DNA of 64,000 nt from JAVBQJ01 sp031549115 (GTDB lineage: Bacteria > Verrucomicrobiota > Lentisphaeria > Victivallales > Victivallaceae), in assembly GCA_031549115.1 (NCBI GenBank), contig JAVBQJ010000019.1, forward strand, positions 1 through 64,000, in the 5' to 3' direction. Under the pieces are notes generated by a model that saw nothing but the letters and a program-made list of their open reading frames with translations, searched no databases and had not been told where the DNA came from. Position 1 is the first letter of the stretch. Each line of letters starts with the position of its first letter. Of this stretch, positions 15,496-23,429 are shown one piece after another. Both the position numbers and the translations under genes were made by a program.

Positions 15496-16590
15496 ATGTC
15501 GAAAATGTTGAACACCGCCAGTGCTTCCACCAGCTTTCGCCGCCAGCTCAAAGTGATACGGTGGCTGATCCTCACCCTGTTTCTGTTGATGGTCGGAGTC
15601 GCCGCCATTCTCTTTTTCTGTTCGATGAACGAGGAGGTTCCCGGCCGCGGCGTGGTGGTCGGATTGCGTTCGTACGATTTGAAATCGTCGGTCCAGAGCC
15701 GGATTTCGAAGATTCACTTCCGCGAGGGCGATCAGGTCAAGGCCGGCGATATCCTGCTCGAACTCGATGACCGCCAGGTGGCGAATCTGCTGGAAATCCA
15801 GAAGAACTCGATTCAGGAACTGGAAGCCGAGATCATCGTCAAGGAATGGAGCTTGAAGCTGTTGCGCAGCGATCCGTTGCCGGAGGAATACCGCCATACC
15901 AAAATCGCCCTGGAGGAGAGCCGGACCCGGACCGACACCAGCGCGATGGAGTTGGAAACCTATCGGAAATTGTATGAAAAAAAGGTGGTTTCGGAGATGG
16001 AATTCCACCGTCGCGAAATGGATCACACCCGCAACAAGGCCGAATTGGAGAAGCTGGAAACCGACTATGCCAAATTGGAAGCGGGATTGGCGGAGCAGAT
16101 CATCGGCCTGGCGGAAAGCGAATTGGCGATGCTGCGCGTCCGTCTCGCCGGCAGGCACAAAGAGCTGCAGCTCTCCGAACGCCAGATGGAGGAGTACCGT
16201 TTCGTGGCGCCGGAGGACGGGACGATCACATATATTCCGACCAAAATCGGCGCCTATGTCGAACCCGGACAGGTCATGGTGCAGTTGGCGGCCGCCGGCG
16301 GCAAAAAATTCATCGCCTATATCGATGAAACCGAAGTCTACAAAATCCGCGAAGGGCAAGAGGTCCGCATTTCCAGCAGCCAATACAGCACCTTCGAATA
16401 CGGCTACTTTCACGGCGAAGTTCTCTATGTCGGCGAATTGCCGGAGGAGCGCGGCGGCAAGACCGTCTATCCGGTATTCATCCTGATGACCGACGAACCC
16501 CAGCCGTTGCGTCTCGGTTCCACCGGGGAAGCGAAAATCACCGTCGGAGCCAGCCGGATCATCACCAACCTCACCGGCATGACGCGCTGA
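15496..16590 (+). CDS. HlyD-family periplasmic adaptor (membrane fusion protein)
   Basis: This is a 364-aa protein with one N-terminal membrane helix (about residues 22-45). The lipoyl/biotinyl-like half motif follows (SSVQSRISKIHFREGDQVKAGD, split as SRISKIHF and EGDQVKAGDILLELD, about 60-90), then a long coiled-coil hairpin (about 95-225) rich in Glu, Lys and Leu, the second lipoyl half (APEDGTITYIPTKIGAYVEPGQVM region, about 235-265), and a beta-barrel C-terminus. This is the standard adaptor order that bridges an inner-membrane exporter to an outer-membrane channel. It begins 8 nt after the ABC exporter stop with only a weak ribosome site, so it is probably translated by coupling. The coiled coil is of moderate length, as in ABC-type rather than long RND-type adaptors. 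Confidence 0.88.
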   Translation: MSKMLNTASASTSFRRQLKVIRWLILTLFLLMVGVAAILFFCSMNEEVPGRGVVVGLRSYDLKSSVQSRISKIHFREGDQVKAGDILLELDDRQVANLLEIQKNSIQELEAEIIVKEWSLKLLRSDPLPEEYRHTKIALEESRTRTDTSAMELETYRKLYEKKVVSEMEFHRREMDHTRNKAELEKLETDYAKLEAGLAEQIIGLAESELAMLRVRLAGRHKELQLSERQMEEYRFVAPEDGTITYIPTKIGAYVEPGQVMVQLAAAGGKKFIAYIDETEVYKIREGQEVRISSSQYSTFEYGYFHGEVLYVGELPEERGGKTVYPVFILMTDEPQPLRLGSTGEAKITVGASRIITNLTGMTR

Positions 16591-16664
16591 CGACTTGCGG
16601 TAAAACAGGCAGTGTGCGATGTTTTCGCATTTTTAAAATCAGTAATATTTATCGATTTTGAAAT

Positions 16665-16718
16665 TTGCAAATACCATATATGGTGTTATATTGTCTTTGT
16701 TGTGCCGATATGTGGTAT
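16665..16718 (+). promoter_or_regulatory. nrdD promoter with tandem NrdR-like boxes
   Basis: A -35-like TTGCAA (16665-16670) and a -10 TATATT (16687-16692) are separated by 16 bp. Between them lies a perfect 12-bp palindrome ACCATATATGGT (16673-16684), close to the NrdR box. A second, weaker copy, CCGATATGTGGT, lies at 16705-16716. The centres are 32 bp apart, the three-helical-turn spacing known for NrdR box pairs that control ribonucleotide reductase genes. Box 1 would block polymerase binding and box 2 lies just downstream of the start. Repression by NrdR when dATP is high is the natural prediction. Confidence 0.72.
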
Positions 16719-16741
16719 TTTTGTGAAAGTAAAAGAGGGTT

Positions 16742-19066
16742 ATGATGCTGAAAAATATTGTCAAGCGCGATGGGCGCATCGTTCCGTATGACGAGTCGAA
16801 GATCATCGAGGCGATCGTCAAGGCGATGACGGCGACCGGGGAGGGCAGCCGGGAAGAAGCGGCCCGGGTGGCCGGGGACGTTGGAATGAAGCTGAGCGGC
16901 GCCGACGCGGTGCCGTCGGTCGAGGATATTCAGGACGCGGTCGAAACCATGCTGATGCGCGACGGTTACGAAGCGGTGGCCAAGAAGTACATCCTGTACC
17001 GTGCTTCCCGGACGCGGACGCGCGAGATGAATACCCGGCTGATGCGGATTTTCGATGAACTGACCTTCGCCGACTCGCGGGTGAGCGATATGAAGCGCGA
17101 CAACGCCAACATCGACGGCGATACCGCGATGGGGACGATGTTGAAGTACGGCTGCGAAGGGGCGAAGGATTATTATGAAAAGCATCTGCTGACCCCGGAG
17201 CAGGCCGAGGCGCACCGCGACGGCGATATTCACATTCATGACTTCGACTTCTACGCGTTGACCACCACCTGCTGCCAGATCGACCTCTTGAAGCTGTTCA
17301 AGGGCGGTTTTTGTACCGGCCATGGTTTTCTGCGCGAACCCAACGACATTCAAAGCTATTCGGCGCTGGCCTGCATCGCCATCCAATCCAACCAGAATGA
17401 CCAGCATGGCGGCCAGAGCATCGTCAACTTCGACTACGGCCTGGCGCCGGGGGTGTTGAAAACCTACCGCAAACTGTATGTGCGCAATCTGATCAAGGCC
17501 GGAGAGGTACTGCTGGGGGAGGGCGCGCCCGCCCCGGCCGCGCTGAAAGCATTGCAGGCGCAGATCAAAGAGAATACCGGCATGGAGCCGGGGCTGGAGG
17601 AGGACGAACGCTACGCCGCGCTGGAACTCGATGCGCTGCGGGCTCTGGTCGGGACCGAAACGGCGGAACGAATGCAGGCGTTCGCCCGCAGCCATACGCC
17701 GGCGGAGACCGAAAAGGCCACCTTTCAGGCGATGGAGGCATTGATCCACAATTTGAATACCATGCACAGCCGCGCCGGGGCGCAGACGCCGTTCAGTTCG
17801 ATCAACTACGGCACGGATACGACGGCGGCGGGACGGATGGTGACGCGCAATGTGCTGTTGGCGACGGAAGCCGGGCTCGGGCACGGCGAGACGCCGATTT
17901 TCCCGATTCACATTTTCCGGATCAAGGAGGGGGTCAACTACAACCCCGGCGAGCCGAATTACGATCTGTTTCAGCTGGCCTGCCGGGTCAGCGCCAAGCG
18001 GCTGTTTCCGAATTTTTCGTTTCTGGACGCGCCGTTCAACCGCAAGTATTATGTGCCGGGGCGCCCGGAAACCGAAGTCGCCTACATGGGTTGCCGTACC
18101 CGGGTGCTCGGAAATGTCCACGATCCCAAAAACGAGATCACCAACGGCCGCGGCAACTTGAGCTTCACGTCGATCAACCTGCCGCGCCTGGCGATCGAGG
18201 CGCACGGTGACGAGGCGGCGTTTTTCGACGCTCTGCGTGAAAAAATGGACCTGGCGGTGCAGCAGCTGTCCGACCGCTTTGAAATTCAGGCCCGAAAACA
18301 CGTGCGCAACTTCCCGTTCCTGATGGGGCAGGGGGTGTGGATCCATTCGGAAAAGCTCGACCCGGACGACGAGATCCGCGAAGTGTTGAAGCACGGGACA
18401 CTGTCGGTGGGCTTCATTGGCCTCGCGGAAACGCTGACCGCGTTGTATGGCAAACATCACGGCGAGAGCGAAGAAATGCAGCAAAAAGGGTTGGAAATCA
18501 TCGGCCGGATGCGGCAGTATCTCGACGACCTGAGCGCGAAGACCGGGATGAATTACACGCTTCTGGCCACCCCGGCGGAAGGGTTGTCGGGGCGTTTCGT
18601 CCGGATCGACCGGAAGAAGTACGGCGTGATTCCGGGCGTGACCGACAAGGAGTATTACACCAACAGCTTCCATATCCCGGTGCGTTTCCCGATTTCGGCG
18701 TTCGACAAAATCCGGGTGGAGGCGCCGTATCATGCGCTGACCAACGCCGGGCATATTTCATACGTCGAGCTGGACGGCGACACCTCGGAGAATCTCGAGG
18801 CGTTCGAGCGTATCGTCCGGGCGATGCACGATGCCGGCATCGGATACGGTTCGATCAACCATCCGGTTGACCGCGATCCGGTCTGCGGCTTCAACGGCAT
18901 CATCGGCGATATCTGCCCGAAATGCCATCGCCATGAGGGCGCCGACGGGGTTTCGTTCGAACGGATCCGGCGCATCACCGGCTACCTGGTCGGAACGCTG
19001 GACCGCTTCAACAACGCCAAACAGGCCGAGGAGCGGGAGCGGGTCAAGCATGGAACACTCGCATGA
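16742..19066 (+). CDS. nrdD: Anaerobic ribonucleoside-triphosphate reductase (class III)
   Basis: NrdD makes deoxynucleotides from NTPs by glycyl-radical chemistry and works only without oxygen. The 774-aa protein has an N-terminal ATP-cone (about residues 3-95, KRDGRIVPYDESKI), which senses ATP/dATP. A large barrel follows, with IHDFDFY near 164, LACIAIQSNQNDQHGG near 216-231 and the mid-barrel Cys in YMGCRTRVLGN near 451. Near the C-terminus is the zinc-site segment VCGFNGIIGDICPKCH (about 716-731), then RITGYLVGTLDRFN with the radical glycine around 747, and RVKHG at the end. The zinc site shows three Cys plus nearby His rather than four Cys, a pattern seen in this subgroup as far as I recall. 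There are two consecutive ATGs; the first is used. The last four bases overlap nrdG. Confidence 0.95.
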   Translation: MMLKNIVKRDGRIVPYDESKIIEAIVKAMTATGEGSREEAARVAGDVGMKLSGADAVPSVEDIQDAVETMLMRDGYEAVAKKYILYRASRTRTREMNTRLMRIFDELTFADSRVSDMKRDNANIDGDTAMGTMLKYGCEGAKDYYEKHLLTPEQAEAHRDGDIHIHDFDFYALTTTCCQIDLLKLFKGGFCTGHGFLREPNDIQSYSALACIAIQSNQNDQHGGQSIVNFDYGLAPGVLKTYRKLYVRNLIKAGEVLLGEGAPAPAALKALQAQIKENTGMEPGLEEDERYAALELDALRALVGTETAERMQAFARSHTPAETEKATFQAMEALIHNLNTMHSRAGAQTPFSSINYGTDTTAAGRMVTRNVLLATEAGLGHGETPIFPIHIFRIKEGVNYNPGEPNYDLFQLACRVSAKRLFPNFSFLDAPFNRKYYVPGRPETEVAYMGCRTRVLGNVHDPKNEITNGRGNLSFTSINLPRLAIEAHGDEAAFFDALREKMDLAVQQLSDRFEIQARKHVRNFPFLMGQGVWIHSEKLDPDDEIREVLKHGTLSVGFIGLAETLTALYGKHHGESEEMQQKGLEIIGRMRQYLDDLSAKTGMNYTLLATPAEGLSGRFVRIDRKKYGVIPGVTDKEYYTNSFHIPVRFPISAFDKIRVEAPYHALTNAGHISYVELDGDTSENLEAFERIVRAMHDAGIGYGSINHPVDRDPVCGFNGIIGDICPKCHRHEGADGVSFERIRRITGYLVGTLDRFNNAKQAEERERVKHGTLA

Positions 19067-19578
19067 TCCGGGTCGCAGGCATGGAGCAGGACTCCATCAC
19101 CAACGGCCCCGGCCTGCGCTTCGCTCTCTTCGTCCAGGGGTGCCCGCATGGCTGCGCCGGGTGCCACAATCCGAAGACGCACCCCTTTGACGGGGGCGAA
19201 CTCCGGACAATGGCGGAGCTGTTGCGGACGATCCGGCGCAATCCGCTCACGACCGGAGTGACGCTTTCCGGCGGGGAGCCCTTCTGCCAGGCGCGGGAGA
19301 TGGCGCCATTGGCGCGGGAATTGCGCATTGGCGGCTATGAAATCGCAGTTTACAGCGGCTTCACCTGGGAAGAGTTGCTGCTGGAACCGCACCCCGGCGC
19401 GCGAGAGCTTCTGGAGCAGTGCGATATTTTGGTCGATGGGCGCTATATCGCGGAAGAGCGCGATCTTTTGCTGCGTTTTCGCGGTAGCGCGAACCAGCGC
19501 ATCCTGGATGTCCCGGCCTCGCTGACGGCGGGGAGGCCGGTGCTTTCGCGCGATCCGCGCTGGCGGCGGCAGGAATGA
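19063..19578 (+). CDS. nrdG: Anaerobic ribonucleotide reductase activase (radical SAM)
   Basis: NrdG installs the glycyl radical on NrdD using S-adenosylmethionine and a [4Fe-4S] cluster. The 171-aa protein begins with DSITNGPGLRFALFVQGC, a normal NrdG start, and the cluster motif is complete: CPHGCAGC (CxxxCxxC, about residues 27-34) followed by HNPKTHPFDGG. Also seen are the SAM-contacting TLSGGEPF (about 66-73), a VYSGFTWEEL segment, and CDILVDGRYI near 123-132. The length is typical. It overlaps nrdD by ATGA, so the two are made together, which fits their role as one enzyme system. A weak stem (19586-19592 with 19600-19606) follows the stop, with no U-tract. Confidence 0.94.
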   Translation: MIRVAGMEQDSITNGPGLRFALFVQGCPHGCAGCHNPKTHPFDGGELRTMAELLRTIRRNPLTTGVTLSGGEPFCQAREMAPLARELRIGGYEIAVYSGFTWEELLLEPHPGARELLEQCDILVDGRYIAEERDLLLRFRGSANQRILDVPASLTAGRPVLSRDPRWRRQE

Positions 19579-19607
19579 AAAAAATCTCAAAAAGCCTGGT
19601 TTTGAGC

Positions 19608-19635
19608 TTGACATTCGGGAAAAACCGGATATAGT
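19608..19635 (+). promoter_or_regulatory. Strong promoter of the tRNA gene
   Basis: A perfect TTGACA (19608-19613) is followed after 16 bp by TATAGT (19630-19635). The predicted start is near 19642, leaving about 16 nt of leader before the mature tRNA at 19658. Confidence 0.75.
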
Positions 19636-19657
19636 AAAGGTATAGTCAAGAATGACT

Positions 19658-19733
19658 GGCGGGTTAGCTCAGTCGGTAGAGCAGTGGAATCATAATCCAC
19701 GTGTCGCTGGTTCGAGCCCGGCACCCGCTACCA
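19658..19733 (+). tRNA. tRNA with anticodon CAT (elongator Met or Ile2)
   Basis: The cloverleaf folds fully. The acceptor is 19658-19664 with 19723-19729 (first pair a G-U wobble), the D-arm begins GCTC at 19667, the anticodon stem is GTGGA/TCCAC (19684-19688, 19696-19700), and the loop ATCATAA gives anticodon CAT at 19691-19693. The T-arm is GCTGG-TTCGAGC-CCGGC (19706-19722), the discriminator is A19730, and CCA is encoded at 19731-19733. The anticodon stem lacks the three G-C pairs of initiator tRNA and position 1-72 is not the C-A mismatch, so it is not the initiator. Elongator tRNA-Met and lysidine-modified tRNA-Ile2 share this anticodon in DNA and I cannot separate them with certainty. 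Confidence 0.93.
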
Positions 19734-19747
19734 CTTTTTGATTCTCC

Positions 19748-19779
19748 GCGGAACTGACACGAGGTTCCGCTTTTTTTTT
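19748..19779 (+). terminator. Intrinsic terminator of the tRNA
   Basis: GCGGAAC (19748-19754) pairs perfectly with GTTCCGC (19764-19770), with a 9-nt loop, directly followed by nine T residues (19771-19779). It starts 14 nt after the CCA end. This is a textbook Rho-independent terminator. Confidence 0.9.
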
Positions 19780-20231
19780 GCCTTCGTGGCTTTGAGGCTG
19801 AAATCCAAGTGGCTGCAGCGATTTTTTTGCCTTCTCTTTTTGCCCCAGAGAATGGATTCCGGCCACCTTATTCTCTGATCTTCTCCTGTCCTCGGCGGTT
19901 TCGCCGTTCATGAGCCGGTCGAGTTCGTCGGTGTCGAAACCGTAGTAAATGACTTTTTTCTCCTTCGGATTATTCGTATATAATACCGGAATTTTGCCTT
20001 GGCGTTGCAGCGTTTTTTTCAATAGAAAAATCCGAAAAATCTCTTTTCGAGATTGAAGCATAAATACATGGTTATGCTGAAAATACGTTCTGCGCCACTA
20101 CTTGAAAGAAGCAAATTTTACTTATATTGAAAGTGTCTCGATGCTTTCGTTGCGCTTTTTAATACTCATCCCGGCCGCAAAAAATAAATGAATGCCTGAA
20201 AAGATAATAAAAATATTAAAAACATCATAAT
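19780..20231. other. Non-coding stretch with an antisense ORF reading into the tRNA
   Basis: I see no supported gene here. A minus-strand ORF (20061-19690) crosses the region and the terminator and ends inside the tRNA, where its last residues AGAGLEPATRGL are simply the complement of the tRNA 3' half. That ending is a well-known artefact, although tRNA 3' halves are also common integration sites, so a decayed integrase end is possible. The N-terminal part of the ORF (GFDTDELDRLMNG) matches nothing I know. The rest is AT-rich without clear repeats. Confidence 0.35.
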
Positions 20232-20265
20232 CTTTCTTGACAAATTAAGAAAGTCGTGGTAGCTT
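20232..20265 (+). promoter_or_regulatory. Putative promoter of the type II secretion operon with overlapping inverted repeat
   Basis: A perfect TTGACA at 20237-20242 is followed after 17 bp by TAGCTT (20260-20265), a weak -10. The -35 is embedded in an inverted repeat CTTTCTT (20232-20238) / AAGAAAG (20247-20253), which could be an operator. The leader to the GTG at 20315 would be about 43 nt. A weak -10 with an overlapping repeat is the usual look of a regulated promoter, but no regulator is identified. Confidence 0.5.
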
Positions 20266-20314
20266 TCGCTATATGGCAATTTGCCGTTATTTTTAGCTTA
20301 AGCGGAGTAGTGAT

Positions 20315-21022
20315 GTGACTAATGTTAAGTTTCAATGCTGGTTCGTGATGCTCATTTTGAGCTTCTGCGCGGGAGCGTTGCAGGCTGCTCCAGTCGTTCG
20401 TATTGCCCCTCAGACTGCATCGCTGGGGTCGTTTCCCGCCAACCGGGAACAAGCGCGGGAATTCACCGTTTTCAACGACGGCGACGAAACTTTGACGCTC
20501 GACAAAATCAAAAGTACCTGCGGCTGCGCGGTCGGAGAATCCGCTGTTTCCGAGCTGAAAGCCGGCGAAAGCACCATTGTTACGGTGAAAATCGTCCCGG
20601 AGTCCATCGCCGGGCCATTTTCTAAGGCGTTGTTCATTCATTCGAACGATCCGGCGGCCCCCATCGCCTCGGTTTCGATTTCCGGGGTCAGTGTGCCGTT
20701 GGTCACGGTGCTGCCGCAGAACTTTATTTACGCGGGGGCGCTGGCGGCCAAGAAGGAGTGGCGTCAGGAATTCTTGCTGCGGACATCCGAAGCGGTCGAA
20801 TGGGGCGAAATTGCGGTTTCCGGCCCGGCGGCGACGGTTGAGTTGGAGCCGCTTGCGGCAAAAGAGGGCGAAACGGGTCGGGAATACCGTTTGATGGCAG
20901 CATGGCATCCGGCCGAAGCGGTCGCGTCGTTTCAACTTAAGATTCAGCTTCCCGTCGCCGCTCCGGCGGAGTGGAAGCCGGTGGAATTGGTCATACAGGG
21001 CAAGGTAGTCGAGGCGGAATAA
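20315..21022 (+). CDS. DUF1573 domain exported protein
   Basis: This 235-aa protein has a signal peptide (hydrophobic FVMLILSFCAGALQA, residues about 10-24). The DUF1573 domain follows: ASLGSFPANREQAREFTVFN, then LDKIKSTCGCAVGE with the typical CGC pair near residue 69, then SKALFIHSNDP. The domain has an immunoglobulin-like fold and is common in Bacteroidota and PVC periplasmic proteins; its function is unsettled. The start is GTG with GGAG upstream. The next in-frame ATG (20348) would remove the basic and polar head of the signal, so GTG is preferred. It is the first gene of the secretion operon, 15 nt before the GspL-like gene, which suggests a periplasmic accessory role. Residues 120-235 are a further beta-rich region with no assigned family. 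Confidence 0.8.
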   Translation: MTNVKFQCWFVMLILSFCAGALQAAPVVRIAPQTASLGSFPANREQAREFTVFNDGDETLTLDKIKSTCGCAVGESAVSELKAGESTIVTVKIVPESIAGPFSKALFIHSNDPAAPIASVSISGVSVPLVTVLPQNFIYAGALAAKKEWRQEFLLRTSEAVEWGEIAVSGPAATVELEPLAAKEGETGREYRLMAAWHPAEAVASFQLKIQLPVAAPAEWKPVELVIQGKVVEAE

Positions 21023-21037
21023 CGAAGGGATTGCTTC

Positions 21038-22207
21038 ATGTCGGTAAAAACGTGTCAGGTCATCCAGTGGGATTGCGAATGGCGGGTTTCCGCCTTTGTG
21101 ATCGAATCCGGGCGTGATGACGGCTTGCGCACTGTGTTTTCGGCGCACGGCAGCCCGGCCGGCAGCTTCGTCGAACAACTGACCGAAGTACACCGGCAAC
21201 TGAAATCCCATAAAGCCGATGTCATTGTTGTCGGCGGCGCTATTCCCGATGCCTACTGGTTCGAGTTGACGTTGCCTCCGGCGCCGTTGCGCGAGCTCGG
21301 CAATGTGCTGGAATTCGAGCTGCCCCGGCAGTTGCCGGGTGCGCCGGAGGAACTGGCGTGGTTCTACCGTCTGCTGGAAACCTCCGCCCGCAGCCGGGTG
21401 CGCGTGTTTTGTTGCCCCCAAAACCGCTGGCGGGAGGTGTCGGCGGCGCTGGGCGAAGCCGGGATTGACTTCGACGCTTACTGTCACGCCTTCACCGCGG
21501 TTGAAACCAAACATGACGGCCAATTGCTTTTTTTGCCGGATCAACAGCCGGGGATGGTCTGGAATAAAGCGGAGGGCGAGCCGGTTGCGCTTCGCGAGTT
21601 GCGGATGGCGGACGCGGATTGCCCGGCCACGGAGCATCCCGAGCTGTTGATTGCCGAATATGCGCTGACCGAACGCTTCTGGCGCGACCGGCGCTATTTG
21701 TCCGATCAGCCCGCGTCGATGCGGCCGCAGCGGCTCCAGGGGTTGAAGCTCGTGGTCATCGCGCTGGGTATCCTGGTGCCGGTGCTGCTGGGGATGTTGT
21801 GGTACCGCCATTACGATGACCGCCGGGGGCGGGAGAACGCGATTGCCCAGGAACTCGAAGACATCGAATACGCCCTGATTGCGCAGCAGGAGGGCATGGA
21901 AAAGTTGCTGCTCGCCGGCGAAAGCGCGCAAAAACTCCTGGCGGCGGTCGCGGAAATCGATCCGGCCGAAACGATGGCGGCGTTGAGCGAAAAATTGCCG
22001 CCCCACGCCTGGATTACCAGTTTCCGCTACAGCGGCAACAAAGTGGCGCTGTCGCTGGCGATCAAGGGGGAAACCGATTCCATCGTTGAAACGCTGAACA
22101 ACGGGATCCGTGCAATGGCGGTGGAAAGCCTGCGCCAGCAATTGAACAACGACGGCTCCACCACCATGACGGTGACGCTGCAGAAAAGTGTGGAGGCCGC
22201 GCCGTGA
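21038..22207 (+). CDS. GspL / PilM-PilN-like assembly protein
   Basis: This 389-aa protein has three parts. Residues 1-225 form an actin-like (PilM/GspL-cyto) region with a divergent core (VIVVGGAIPDAYWFEL, LGNVLEFELPRQLPG). One membrane helix follows near 235-255 (LVVIALGILVPVLLGML). A short coiled coil and a PilN/GspL periplasmic ferredoxin-like domain make up about 270-389 (PPHAWITSFRYSGNKVALSLAIKG). In type II secretion, GspL links the cytoplasmic ATPase GspE to the inner-membrane platform through GspM. The ribosome site is GAAGGGA. It overlaps the next gene by GTGA. The first domain is diverged enough that ATP binding cannot be assumed. I use the GspL label by position and domain order. 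Confidence 0.75.
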   Translation: MSVKTCQVIQWDCEWRVSAFVIESGRDDGLRTVFSAHGSPAGSFVEQLTEVHRQLKSHKADVIVVGGAIPDAYWFELTLPPAPLRELGNVLEFELPRQLPGAPEELAWFYRLLETSARSRVRVFCCPQNRWREVSAALGEAGIDFDAYCHAFTAVETKHDGQLLFLPDQQPGMVWNKAEGEPVALRELRMADADCPATEHPELLIAEYALTERFWRDRRYLSDQPASMRPQRLQGLKLVVIALGILVPVLLGMLWYRHYDDRRGRENAIAQELEDIEYALIAQQEGMEKLLLAGESAQKLLAAVAEIDPAETMAALSEKLPPHAWITSFRYSGNKVALSLAIKGETDSIVETLNNGIRAMAVESLRQQLNNDGSTTMTVTLQKSVEAAP

Positions 22208-22815
22208 ATATTCTTTTGGAAAAAATCGCCTTTTACTGGCAGGAAAAGCGGCAGACTTTCGTGTTGGCGGTGGTGGGGGCTCTCCTGGCGTTGATTTCGC
22301 TTTTGATCAATCTCTCGTACTTTCTGCCCGGTTCGGACGGTACGACCATCGAGGACGAACTGGCGAATGTGACCGTGTGCCAGGAGGAGTTGCGTGACCT
22401 GATCGCCCGGAAGCGCCAGTTGCAGACGCCGGTCGCGTTGCTGCGCGACCTGGAACGGGCATTCTGGCTGCCGGAGCGCGACGGCAACCCGGCCATCGAA
22501 TTCCGCCGCCGGATCGAGACCGCGGCGCAGCAATCGGGGATCGTGTTGAAGTCAATCGGCAGCCTGCAGACGGCCAAGATTGCCAACGGCGCGATGTCGT
22601 ATGAGGTCGCCATTCAGGCCAATGCCAAATACGAAGAGCTGCTGCACTTCATGAACGCGCTGCGGCAGGACGGACGCGGTAACTGCTTCTGGAGCACACT
22701 GACGCTCAACGTCGACAACACCAACGCGCCGAATTTTCTGCTGGTGACCGGCAACGTCAAAACGGTCGCGGTGACCGCGCCCGAGATCCTCGAATTGTGG
22801 AGGAGGGAACCATGA
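22204..22815 (+). CDS. GspM / PilO-like inner-membrane platform protein
   Basis: This 203-aa protein has one N-terminal membrane helix (about residues 18-40, VLAVVGALLALISLLINLSYF), a coiled coil with VCQEELRDLIARKRQLQ (about 55-85), and a C-terminal ferredoxin-like fold (about 100-200) with NAKYEELLHFMNALRQDGRGN, a PilO/GspM hallmark. GspM dimerises with GspL and forms the platform that supports pseudopilus growth. The start is GTG overlapping the GspL stop (GTGA). Its stop overlaps the GspC ATG (ATGA). Length is normal for the family, slightly on the long side for GspM. Confidence 0.78.
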   Translation: MNILLEKIAFYWQEKRQTFVLAVVGALLALISLLINLSYFLPGSDGTTIEDELANVTVCQEELRDLIARKRQLQTPVALLRDLERAFWLPERDGNPAIEFRRRIETAAQQSGIVLKSIGSLQTAKIANGAMSYEVAIQANAKYEELLHFMNALRQDGRGNCFWSTLTLNVDNTNAPNFLLVTGNVKTVAVTAPEILELWRREP

Positions 22816-23429
22816 AGCGCGGCTTATGGATTGCCTGTCTGGCCCTGATGGCGTTGGCGGCGTGGCTGGGGTGGTGCCATTGGATGTTCGCCGCTTCGCC
22901 GCCGGACGAAGAACTGTCGCAGACGCCGCACGCCGGCGCCGATGTGACGGTGTCGGCGCCGACGGCTCCGGTGGCGCTTGACACCGAGCTGATGAAGAAC
23001 ACCAATTTATTCGATCCCGAGCGAGGCCGCGCCAAGGTTGCCGAAACCGGCAACGCCGCCCCACCGGAACGCCCGAACTTCGAGCTGGTCGGGATATGTT
23101 CCCTGGGCGATTCCTCCGGGGCGATCATCGACCGGAAAAATGAGGTCGGCGGCGATCCGAAAAAAGTACGGCGGTATTATGTGCTGGGCAGCGAGGTCGG
23201 CAATGGTTTCATTCTGGATACGGTGACGGACCAAATGGTCATTTTGCGCCGGGACGGCGAAGTGCTGGAGTTGAAGGTCGGGCGCTCGCGTTTCGGTGAA
23301 CAGGCCAAAGGCAGCGCCAGTTTGGAACGTACCGGCATTTCGGCTCCGGTGGCGGAACCGCAAATCGTTCAAACCGGGTCATCCGAGCCGATGCCACCTT
23401 CAGAGGACAATAACGGAGGAACACGATGA
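22812..23429 (+). CDS. GspC-like protein
   Basis: This 205-aa protein has one N-terminal membrane helix (about residues 4-25) followed by a periplasmic part. The segment NTNLFDPERGRAKV (about 65-78) and then FELVGICSLGDSSGAIIDRK to LELKVG (about 92-155) is the GspC homology-region pattern. There this domain contacts the N-terminal domains of the secretin and joins inner platform to outer-membrane channel. There is no PDZ or coiled coil after it, only a Pro/Ser-rich tail, so it is a short GspC. An in-frame ATG 15 bases upstream lies before the GGAGGGA ribosome site and is rejected. It is flanked by ATGA overlaps on both sides. Confidence 0.78.
   Translation: MKRGLWIACLALMALAAWLGWCHWMFAASPPDEELSQTPHAGADVTVSAPTAPVALDTELMKNTNLFDPERGRAKVAETGNAAPPERPNFELVGICSLGDSSGAIIDRKNEVGGDPKKVRRYYVLGSEVGNGFILDTVTDQMVILRRDGEVLELKVGRSRFGEQAKGSASLERTGISAPVAEPQIVQTGSSEPMPPSEDNNGGTR

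Noticed and set aside
16649..18754. A 701-aa minus-strand ORF opposite nrdD
   Set aside because: Arg/His/Gln-rich shadow product, while the plus strand encodes a complete NrdD with all motifs.
19690..20061. A 123-aa minus-strand ORF ending AGAGLEPATRGL
   Set aside because: The ending is the complement of the tRNA 3' half, a well-known false protein tail. Only a possible integration scar is kept as a low-interest finding.
20225..22141. A 638-aa minus-strand ORF opposite DUF1573 and GspL
   Set aside because: Shadow product; the plus strand has overlapping, ordered T2SS genes.
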